The notes beneath the pieces are model-generated. The model worked only from the letters and a program-made list of their open reading frames with translations. It was not told the DNA's origin and searched no databases. DNA of 64,000 bases from Pilasporangium apinafurcum (Eukaryota; Oomycota; Peronosporomycetes; Pythiales; Pythiaceae), in contig BCKE01000019.1 in the NCBI GenBank assembly GCA_001600495.1, forward strand, positions 333,194 through 397,193, read 5' to 3'. The position numbers and the translations under genes are program-made. The first letter of the stretch is position 1; each line of letters opens with the position of its first letter. Below are positions 55,526-64,000 of this stretch, in pieces.

Positions 55526-56106
55526 TCACATAATGGAACATTTTGCCTTGTGACCACGATGTGGCTGATATTTTTCCAGGTACTTGAGCTGCCGGAGGTT
55601 GATTGCACCACGACGAAATTTGCGAATGTGTTCAACTGCGTTGATCGGATCCAAACCGTACTCAATCAGTGCAATTGCCACCAACACCGGTGCGCTAAAC
55701 ACAACAATTAGCAGATATATCATTAAGCCAGGAGCTCCAATAAATAATGATGATAATCGACTCACCGTCCGAGTCCAGCGACACAATGCACAGCGATCGA
55801 CTTGTTGTGTTTGGAATCGACTGCATTGTCTCTGAATACTTCCGTCACAAGATCGAGCCACTGGTCCAAAATATCGCCATCAGGGGGCTCCCCGTCAGGA
55901 AACTCAAGCTCATGGACCTTGATGCCCGCGGCTTCGACCGATTCGCGATTGTAGGTGACTTCACAGGCACGCACAAGGTCGGTGACGTTGTACTTCTTGA
56001 GCTCCTTGAGGTAAATATGGAGATTCGTGTCGTTCGGTGCGTCCATGATTACGAACGATAGGTGCTCCCACTGCACGAGCGTCGGCTTGTTGGTTGGAGC
56101 AATCAT
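55526..56106 (-). CDS. PRL/PTP4A-type prenylated dual-specificity phosphatase
   Basis: Two exons (56106-55766, 55694-55526) join to 169 residues, interrupting the codon of the arginine in the P-loop. Joined active site: [15 protein letters not shown] (Cys-x5-Arg). The general acid is in [14 protein letters not shown]-terminal CSIM is a CAAX box for prenylation, preceded by basic residues (HRGHKAK), exactly as in PRL phosphatases. So it is probably membrane-attached and acts in growth signalling. Length matches the family (about 170). Start [20 protein letters not shown] is the first ATG and fits PRL N termini. Confidence 0.92.
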
Positions 56107-57515
56107 CTTAAATTCTCTCTTCCACCAGTATACTTCAAACTACGCTAATACTTTTAAAAATCACCAAGTAACACTTCCAGCGACGAAAAAAAGCGAAAAA
56201 GCTGCCGACGATGGATGTAGAAACTAATAAAAACTTCGTTCTCCGTTCTTCTTCTTCGTTTCGGTCGCGCGCGTGTCCTCAGCAACCCGCAGACTTATCC
56301 CATCCGTTGTTGTTCGCGTCGACGAAAGACTTCTTGGTCAATATAAAAAAAAATTCACACCACGTGGATGTTTACTGTTTTTACGTGATGGTGCAACGGC
56401 GACGCGCACTAAGAGAAAGCAGGTAGTGGGGGGTCGCTTTCCACTCCCACAGCCAATCGAATCGACGCCACGCCAACGAACCCACGGTCAACTGTCTTGG
56501 GCAACTAGGGAAGGAGAATGAATGGGTCTTCTTCTTCTTCTCTGAGATGGAAGGAGCGAAGGCCGAATGTGAATGTGCTAGAGAGCGAGTGCAGAGGAAG
56601 CTGGTAAATATAGACGGAATGAGCTGCTGGCTGGTTGACCGTCCGAGGGGGAAATTGCGCAGTTGTGGGGTTTTCTTTTCTGAACGTCCGCTGGTCCTGC
56701 CGTTTCTTCCGGTTGGTTATTTATATGGTTTTTTTTTCATTTAGTGGGCGATAGGGATGAATGTGGTAAATTACCTTGGGTACATAGTGGGACGCACCTG
56801 CTGGGTGGTGAGAAAATGAGCCAAACCATCACTCACCTAAGATGCCATGTGGTAAAACAAAGGAAAGTAATTTATTTCTGGCTTGCAGACGACAACTATC
56901 GAGAAGATATTATACTGGACCAATCAATGCTTCGAGAAACCATGAATGGAAATAGTTAACCAATCATAGAAGGTGAATTCGATTTTGTGTTTTACTTACT
57001 TATTTTTTTTCAACCCAAACATCCATATATTTCCTGTGGTTCAACCACAAGCATTTTTACAGAATAGAATACTCCTTCCACCATGTCCTTACGTCACTCG
57101 GCTACATACAAATCATACATATCACTCACACTCCGATAATCAGAGATTTCTAGGACTTAATCCATGGTTAGAGGATGTGCTAGTACCCACTTCTGTCAAT
57201 TCATGCTTATTTAACTAGTATCGCCATGTGGACCACACTGAATGCAAGCAAGGTCAAGATCAATGGTCTGAATGCAGAAAACTGCCTTGTCACAAAGTAA
57301 AAAGTATTTTCTTCCAATCATTTTATTGTATTTTTGTATACAGATTCCCCATTGGTCCACACTCCACGCTGAATGCGTGCAAAAGCTCACCAAGGACCTA
57401 GCTCTTCAACAACAAACGAACATTCACACAAGTGCATGTATGCAGCCCGCCAGTCACCAACCTTCTCTCTCTGGAGTAAGCAGAACCGACGAAGGAAATA
57501 GAAGAAAGATACAAG
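56107..57515. other. Intergenic 1.4 kb region
   Basis: No gene recognised. Contains T-rich tracts near 56720 and 57001-57010. Short frames on both strands lack family similarity. It holds the divergent promoters of the PRL and guanine deaminase genes. Confidence 0.35.
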
Positions 57516-58939
57516 ATGACGAGTGGCATAGTGGCATACAAAGCCATTGTTATCCATTCGCTTGCACTGAACAAGCTGGAGATCTTGCAACCTGGGCTTG
57601 TCGGAGTGAACGCTGATGGAAAAATCATCTTTGTCTTAGATTTGCAAAAGCATGATACCACCGAAGCCACATATGACAAGGTAAGCACTTGCAATATCTT
57701 CTATAATAACAGATTAATGGACTAAACTTATGATGTGTTATTGGATTGAAGTTGGTGGATTTAGGTGATCGTTTGCTCATCCCTGGTTTCGTAGATGGCC
57801 ATGCCCACGCTCCACAATACTCGTTCATTGGTATTGGGATGCATTTGCCGCTGCTCAAATGGTTAGAGAAGTACACATTTCCATATGAATCCAAGTTTGA
57901 ATGTGTCAAGTACGCGAATGCGGTCTATACCAAAGCCGTGAAGCGCCACTTGTACAATGGTACAACGACATGTTCTTACTTCGCGACAGTGCATTTAGAC
58001 GCATGCAAAGTGCTAACAGATATCATCCACGATGTGGGTCAGCGTGGATACATCGGTAAAGTGAATATGGACCGTAATTGCTCAGATGAATTACGAGAAG
58101 ACACCGAAAAATCGATCCGTCACACGCGCGAGTTTGTCGAGTATGTGCACAACAAGCAGAACCCAATGCTTACTCCAGTTATCACACCGCGATTTGTGCC
58201 CAGCACGTCTTCAAAATTAATGCACGCATTGGCCGAAATTTCAAGAGAGCATACGCCGTTTTTGCCTGTGCAATCGCACTTGTCGGAGAATCGTGCTGAA
58301 GTCGAGTGGGTCAAGAGTATTCATCCAGAAAGCACCACTTATGCTAAAGTCTACGATGACCACGGGCTGCTGCATGACCGATCGTATATGGCACATTGCA
58401 TCTGGTGCAGTAAGGACGAGCGGCAGCTGCTGCAGTCACGACAAACGGCGATCATTCACTGTCCAAATTCCAACTTTTCACTCAGTAGTGGCGTCTTGAA
58501 CGTGCGGAGGCTACTGAGAGAAGGAATCAAAGTGGGACTAGGGACGGATGTGTCAGGAGGGTACTCTCCATCGATGTTAGACGCGATTCGACAGGCAGTG
58601 ATCGCTTCCAAACTGGTTTCTATTGGCAATGGCAGCAACTACGAAGACGATACCAGTAAAATTGATACAGAGATGGCTCTGACGTACGCGGAAGCATTTC
58701 ATTTGGCAACGATGGGCGGTGCTGAAGCACTTGGTCTGGGGGATAAAATCGGAAATTTCACTGTTGGAAAAGAGTTTGATGCACTAGTCGTAGATCCATA
58801 TGTCGCAAATGGCCCCATGGACGAAGTGCGTGACCCCGCCGACAAGGAAGATGCACTGCATACGTTCCAAAAGTTTTTGTTTTTAGGAGACGATCGCAAT
58901 ATTGCATCGATCTTTGTTGGTGGTAAGAAAGTCAAATAA
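57516..58939 (+). CDS. Guanine deaminase
   Basis: Two exons, 57516-57680 and 57752-58939, joined in phase 0 to 450 residues. Amidohydrolase fold: metal motif PGFVDGHAHAPQY (about residue 65-77), NGTTTCSYFATVH, SHLSENRAEVEWV, then MAHCIWCSKDE and the distal aspartate in VGLGTDVSGGYSPSML. The guanine deaminase family is recognised by HAHAPQY and LSENRAEVEWVK. It converts guanine to xanthine with release of ammonia, in cytosolic purine catabolism. Length is normal (human GDA 454). Confidence 0.93.
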
Positions 58940-59177
58940 AATATGCAAAAATAGACAAGCATTTCAAACATGTGGGCTGAGTAAACCATACATATGTTAT
59001 TGTGTTGTTTTCTTGTTCTCAAGCAAGTCGAATTAACCCACGGTCACAGGAGTATACGTCTCATAAACCAGCTAGCATCTTCACTTGCTGAGAATGTAGC
59101 ATTTCGCTTTGTCTTTGTCTTTAGAAGTTTTTTTGTTTGTAATCACCAAAACGAATAGCTCTTCGCTTCCATTCTAT

Positions 59178-59649
59178 CTATTCGAGCTTGCCGAGGATGT
59201 CTTCGTCACGGAAGAGGTAGAATTCGTCACTGCCCAACTTCACCACGCTGCCGCCGTATTCTGGGAGCAACACCTTGTCACCCACAGCGCTCTGCACAGG
59301 GATCAGCTTGCCTTCCAACGTGCGCGCACCCGGGCCAACCGCGACGACTTCACCTTCGTTCTGTTTCTGCTGATCCGCATCGGGCAAGTAAATACCACTG
59401 GCAGTCTGTATCACATCAATAGTTATACAGTCAGTTTGAGATTTTGTATTGCTCAGCATGTCTATGCATGACTCAAAGTAGTCACATTACCTTGGCGACA
59501 GGTTCGAAGCGCTTGACAAGCACGCGGTTGCCGAAAGGGATAAGTTTGCGGATGGCAGAGCTCTATAGACAATATTAAGTCAGTATACTACACTCAAACG
59601 TAGATGCATAGAGGACGCAGCGCTCGTCATTGGCAGCCAAACGCACCAT
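59178..59649 (-). CDS. HSPE1: Chaperonin 10 (GroES/HSP10)
   Basis: Three exons: 59649-59647 (only the ATG), 59562-59491 and 59405-59178, giving 100 residues. Exon 1 is inferred: ATG is followed at once by a GTGCGT donor, and the next exon begins SSAIRKLIPFGNRVLVKRFE. Family features: mobile-loop text TASGIYLPDADQQKQNEGEV, VAVGPGARTLEG, GDKVLLPEYGGSVVKL and the C-terminal FRDEDILGKLE. This mitochondrial co-chaperone forms a heptamer that caps HSP60. If the one-codon exon is wrong, the start would have to lie in an unseen exon, since exon 2 has no ATG. Confidence 0.88.
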
Positions 59650-61632
59650 TCTTCTGATTGATTGATATCTAGGCGGTTGGTGGCGGCGATTTCCTAAAAA
59701 TCCAAATATGACCCACCAATCACAACCACAAGCCCAAGTTGAGTTGAGCAAACCACATAAAAAACAGTTTATGTTTTTTATAAGAAAATAAAAAACATAT
59801 CAAATACTCTGGATAAGATAAAAGTGAGATCTTCAAGATATTTTAAACATGTAAGTGTTTTTTATCACTTCAAGGTGCAGTCTTCGATTGTTCCAGAAGC
59901 TGTGGAACAGCAGAATCGGACTCGCGGCCTCAATTGCACCATAATGAACTACTTCGCACCTGCTCCTCTTGCTATGAGCCTGTGTGAGCAAATGCTCGCT
60001 TTCATCAAAGCGAAAACACTGATATGATCTAGTACATGAGCTGCTGTGTGCGTAGATCCGTGGAATCAAGTGCATTGCGATCGTCTACATGCAATGGAAG
60101 ACAAATTTTTCTGGTGGTACTGTAATAAGCAGAAGCAGTGACAGCTCCTAGAGCGACGCAAATGCGAAATCCAAGGAGATACGAGGACGTAGAACCATGT
60201 AGATGAGGTGTTGCTCGTGATGGAACGTGGTGGGTTTTCTTGTTCTATCCACGGAACTGGTTGAAGGAAGCCGGTAGGACCTTTCAATTATCCAGAAATT
60301 GCTTTGTGAACGTCCTGAAGTCACAGTTGAGATGTAGAGATGATACCTATGAACAGTGAACAAATAACAAGTATGCAAGAGTGATAATCCAAATAATGGA
60401 CACTCTGTACTTTACTTTCAAAACCTGAGAGCGTGAAGAAAGCCGACGTCTGTTTGAGGCTGTTGGTGGTTGTTCGAGCCTAGAAGAGGTTGATGGACAG
60501 AAAAGCATTTCATTTCGAGTGCCCATTGAACAAAATTCTTATGAGACTTGTTCCATTCACGTGCAGAATGACGAGCGAATACATTGGATATTAATGTTTA
60601 ATTACCGTCAAACTTCGTGTTTTGCCATGAATACGCGTGCAAGGTATAAAGAACAAACAGCACATTGTATGGAAGAAGATTTACGGTCAAATTTGCTTGT
60701 GCTCAGACGGTTATAGAAGCAGACATAAGACGACTGCGACGTTGACTAGCTTGGTTATTATACCGCTGATGACATTACAGGGGACTGATACAATGACGCT
60801 GAGTTATGCTGCGTGCTTCATCCTTCACTTCACTATCCATTTTATTTTGGCTACTATTCTTCCTACAGTGCTGCCGACGCCTGAAACCATTTAAACAGCT
60901 AAGACCCTTCGACCTGCATTTTTTCGATGATGAGAAGCGCAGGATTTCCAGCAACGGTCCAGAAGACATGGGAAACCATGAGTTCTCGCCGAATTTGACG
61001 ATTTTAACATCTTCTAGATCCATACAGTAATGACTTGCAATTGTGTTGAAGAGCAAGTGATACACTAATGCTCTGCAAATGGAACAATACTGGATATATC
61101 GTCATCCTGCTGATACGCGGGAAATATGGTTAGTCTTTCAGATCGAAACGAGTAGTTGAAGCGATGATTATTCGCTGTGGTGAAAGAAAGTATTATCACC
61201 GAGTGGATGAAATACTCTCGACCAACCAAGTGCAACTTGCAGTTGTTGTGACAGAGTGGAACTGTTTGTTTGTTATTAAAGAGCAGTAGACCACCCAACT
61301 CTAATTGCTTCTTTTTTTTAATCGCTTCAGCATTGATTTGATGGATGCTCTTACCCCGAAATTACCATATCGTTGTTCTTTCATGGCTATTTGTCCAAGA
61401 CGAGCCCTCTTGTTGAAGACTTGTTTGAAGCTACACATCTCCCTTCTCGACATTGGTAAGCGCATCCCACCCATTCGGACTAAACCAGTGACTGACTAAT
61501 ACAGTATCATGAAGACAAACCAGTATCCACCCAAACTCGCTAAGTGAAGTTATTGAACGTCATTTTCATCACTACCACTCGAGAAACCAGGGGTTAGTTC
61601 ATTTTCGTTTTTACTGTGGTAGCGTAAGAGGA
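59650..61632. other. Intergenic 2 kb region
   Basis: No gene supported. 59755-59830 is AT-rich. Frames at 59824, 60519, 60806 and 61305 on the plus strand and several on the minus strand are short and unlike known proteins. Confidence 0.35.
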
Positions 61633-63156
61633 ATGCAAGCACACAAGCCAGCAAGGATGAGACTCCCACAATTCGGCACGCAAGGCGCGATTATCTTGCT
61701 TTGTACGATCAACCTCTGGAGCTATATTGACCGCGGTATTATCCCTGGTGCACCAGAAAATTTTAACAATTTTATCTCGAAGACACTTGGTGTGTCAGTC
61801 ACTCGACAGTCGTTCTATCTCGGACTGCTGGCGTCTTCGTCAATCACGAGCTACTCGATCTTTTGCATGTATTTTGGCTACCTCACACTGTCAATGCGTC
61901 CTTTTCGGATGGTCGCCTATTGCATGATTTTGTGGGTGATTGGCGCCATCGTCTGCGGATTGGCACAGACTGCCGAGAGCTATTATCTGTTGATAACAGG
62001 GAGAATCATCGCCGGTATCGGTGAAGCCGCGATCCAATGCAACGCTACGCCGTTTATTGACACGTATGCACCGAAGAAGAACCGCGCATTGTACTTGGGC
62101 GTCTATCTCTCGTCCATCACGGCTGGTACGGCGCTCGGGTACATTTATGGTGCTACATTTGCGTCGTCTCCATTGGGATGGGCAGGCGCATACTACACGG
62201 CGGCGGTGATAATGAGTGTGCTGATACTTTGCTGTTTGTTGTGTATTCCCGCTGAACTGGATAGCATCCCGACCGAAGCGAGAAACCAAGTGCTGATGCT
62301 GACACGGAAATCACTCGACAGCCATCTTCTCACTCCATCAAACCAGCAGCAGGCAGACCATGCCGTGTCGGCTAATTCCTCCCCTTCTCTCCAGCAGCTT
62401 CTGGAGAAGCAGTCGTTCTTGGTCGAATGGTGGGGGATCTTCCGGAATCCAGTCTTCACACTCGTGGTGCTTGGCCATGCTGGATACACGTTTTCCTTGG
62501 CAGCGCTGAGTGTGTTCGGGCCTGTCATGTTCATCGGCATGGGTTACTTTGAGACCGAAACGCAAGTCTCGTTGGTGTTTGGTGCTGTAGTAGTGATTAC
62601 TGGCACGGTGGGTACTCCATTGGGTGGTATTCTTGTCGATCGACTCACGAAACGTGATCGTGTGAGTAGCTCGCAGCGATGCTATCTCGCGGCACTGTCA
62701 ATGTTTGGACTGATGGCTGCTGCACAGGTGCTGGCGCTCATCATGTTATTTGTGACCGAGAAGAAGGTACTCTTCTTCATACTATTGGTGTTTTTCTTCT
62801 TCTTCCTGTGCGCATCCTCTCCACCAGAAACGATTACAGTCTTGGAATTGTTCCCAGCGTCTCGTCGATCGATGGCCATCGCCGCTAACAAGATGGTACT
62901 ACATGTACTTGGTGATATTCCATCGCCGATGATCCTCGGCTGGCTGAAAGATCAGTGGGCACCGCTCTGTGGCACTGTAGAGATCGATGGCGAAGCGGAA
63001 CTCAACCCTGAATGTGATAAAGACCGTGAAGGATTAAAAAATGTCTTTTACTTTGCCGTATTATGGTACCTGTGGGCTGTATTTTTATGGGGAGCAGCCG
63101 TCATTGTGCTCAAAAGACACCTACGCCGCGTGCCGCAGGAATCGTCGCCTCTATAA
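61633..63156 (+). CDS. Spinster-like MFS transporter
   Basis: Intronless, 507 residues from the ATG at 61633. Eleven to twelve hydrophobic helices. The N-terminal helix has LWSYIDRGIIPGAPENF, the Y-DR motif found at the end of the first helix in Spinster-type carriers. Others: LLITGRIIAGIGEAAIQCNA (GRIIAGIGEA), DTYAPKKNRALYLGVYLSS and GTVGTPLGGILVDRL. A hydrophilic loop of about 60 residues sits between helices six and seven. Spinster proteins export lysosomal lipids or sphingosine phosphate; the substrate here is not known. Confidence 0.85.
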   Translation: MQAHKPARMRLPQFGTQGAIILLCTINLWSYIDRGIIPGAPENFNNFISKTLGVSVTRQSFYLGLLASSSITSYSIFCMYFGYLTLSMRPFRMVAYCMILWVIGAIVCGLAQTAESYYLLITGRIIAGIGEAAIQCNATPFIDTYAPKKNRALYLGVYLSSITAGTALGYIYGATFASSPLGWAGAYYTAAVIMSVLILCCLLCIPAELDSIPTEARNQVLMLTRKSLDSHLLTPSNQQQADHAVSANSSPSLQQLLEKQSFLVEWWGIFRNPVFTLVVLGHAGYTFSLAALSVFGPVMFIGMGYFETETQVSLVFGAVVVITGTVGTPLGGILVDRLTKRDRVSSSQRCYLAALSMFGLMAAAQVLALIMLFVTEKKVLFFILLVFFFFFLCASSPPETITVLELFPASRRSMAIAANKMVLHVLGDIPSPMILGWLKDQWAPLCGTVEIDGEAELNPECDKDREGLKNVFYFAVLWYLWAVFLWGAAVIVLKRHLRRVPQESSPL

Positions 63157-63556
63157 TCAGGATGATTGGGCAGAATAGTAACCCCACGCGTAGCTGTACT
63201 AGGAGTAAGATTGTTGAAACAGTGCTTTGTGGAATTTATTGGTGACATCCTGAATGGAAATGCATTTTGATTTGTCAGATGTTGAAACTGTGGGTCTGCT
63301 TGACTACATTCCTGGAAAAATGGAAAGGGTAGTCCCGAATATGTGGGATGCAAGTGTCCCTAAAATGATAAAAGCAATTACAACCAGTACTGAAAATGTG
63401 CACTCAAGAATGCTATCATACTAATCTTTTGTATTGCTGCATCTGCCCAAATCATTGCCAAATTCAAACATACGCAATCTCCGTCTCAGTCATATGGACC
63501 ACCAATACAGCGGCATTTGGAACATAATGATTGCCTTGGCCACAGTCTTCCGTTTT
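63157..63556. other. Intergenic, tail-to-tail region
   Basis: No gene recognised; probably the 3' ends of the transporter and the next minus-strand gene. Confidence 0.35.
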
Positions 63557-64000
63557 TCACTTCTCAGCCACTATGACATGCGCATTCCTCTCGAAGGCAA
63601 TGGAACTGTCATCTTCTACTTTAGGCTCATTGTTAGCGAAGGCCGAAGGAGTTACTCCAATCAATGGTTTCACAGCATCTTCCATACGTTGTCGTCCTAA
63701 TTTCTCGATCGACGGCACAAGCTGTGGATTATCTAACAATCCATCGAAGAACTCACGAGTGTTTGAATATGCCATTGTGTGAGTTGACTTGTAAGTCTGA
63801 ATTCGACGAAATCCCGCCGCTTTGAGTTCATTCGGGAGTCGATGGATATCAGTACCTGCACGTTGAGAAGGAGGCACAAACGGAAGCTTTTCTTCATCTG
63901 TGGAAGTATCCTTATGGGCAAGTTCCGCGAGCACATCCGCCCACTGCAAGTTCGCGCTTTTCTCATCCCATACTGTCAAAACCAGTAGCCCATCATCTTT
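63557..64000 (-). CDS. C-terminal part of a probable SAM-dependent methyltransferase, cut by the window edge
   Basis: The minus-strand frame is open to the right edge; the last 148 codons are seen, ending AFERNAHVIVAEK. The text reads KDDGLLVLTVWDEKSANLQW, then GFRRIQTYKSTHTMAYSNTR, ending near PSIEKLGRQRMEDAVKPLIG. This resembles the last third of class I methyltransferase-like proteins, with a strand-LTVWDE segment and a late GFRRIQTYKS strand, but the SAM motif lies outside the window, so the call is tentative. No stop or frameshift is seen. Confidence 0.45.
   Translation of the reverse strand, partial: KDDGLLVLTVWDEKSANLQWADVLAELAHKDTSTDEEKLPFVPPSQRAGTDIHRLPNELKAAGFRRIQTYKSTHTMAYSNTREFFDGLLDNPQLVPSIEKLGRQRMEDAVKPLIGVTPSAFANNEPKVEDDSSIAFERNAHVIVAEK

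Noticed and set aside
1-64000. CRISPR arrays, tRNA or rRNA genes
   Set aside because: No spaced identical repeats, cloverleaf or rRNA-like conserved blocks were noticed; the gene content is eukaryotic nuclear. A tRNAscan run would settle tRNA genes.

Overview
The window looks like nuclear DNA of an oomycete (water mould), probably in the wide Pythium/Phytophthora/Lagenidium group. The evidence is typical eukaryotic housekeeping genes with few short GT..AG introns (about 50-100 nt), ankyrin proteins of the GHL-VVKWLH-EGCTT type common in oomycetes, tandem bZIP genes, a plant-organelle-like family-A DNA polymerase, and YTCANTYY initiator-like motifs upstream of some start codons. The species cannot be named from the sequence alone.

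Layout. 0.8-4.8 kb: a multi-pass EI24-like membrane protein, then an organellar DNA polymerase I on the minus strand. 5.1-6.9 kb: a broken Fanzor2 (eukaryotic TnpB relative) carrying the only three N bases noticed in the window. 7.5-9.4 kb: two tandem genes with paired cytochrome-b5-like MAPR domains. 10.2-14.4 kb: a tomosyn-like WD/SNARE protein that also holds a PDZ-like domain. 14.7-20.7 kb: TruA-type pseudouridine synthase, SLC35F6-like transporter, coiled-coil protein, 7-TM THH1/TOM1-like protein. 21-25.3 kb: tandem RMND1/DUF155 paralogues. 25.4-27.4 kb: TRMT61A tRNA m1A58 methyltransferase and a 64-residue SERBP1/HABP4-like protein.

28-39.5 kb is the most accessory stretch. It has two intact ankyrin genes, two tandem bZIP genes, an NmrA-like oxidoreductase, a dienelactone hydrolase, a Fanzor1-type gene with one in-frame stop (possibly inside a 48-nt intron), and a decayed third ankyrin copy. 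39.6-45.6 kb holds a large membrane protein, about 3 kb without a clear gene, and a secreted RNase T2. 46-64 kb returns to housekeeping genes: CSB/ERCC6 SNF2 ATPase, a CENP-B-type DNA-binding protein derived from a transposase, PRP16 splicing helicase, Prune/PPX1-type DHH phosphatase, PRL-type prenylated phosphatase, guanine deaminase, chaperonin 10, a Spinster-like MFS transporter, and the 3' part of a possible methyltransferase cut by the right edge.

No operon-like functional cluster is visible; genes sit as independent units or head-to-head pairs. The observations most worth a second look are two unrelated Fanzor lineages about 30 kb apart, each with hairpins just 3' of the coding region; the PDZ-like domain in tomosyn; loss of the heme-ligand tyrosine in one MAPR domain; and a three-copy ankyrin/bZIP duplication landscape at different stages of decay. 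Exon joins were worked out by hand from reading frame, GT/AG sites and family similarity, with no transcript data.
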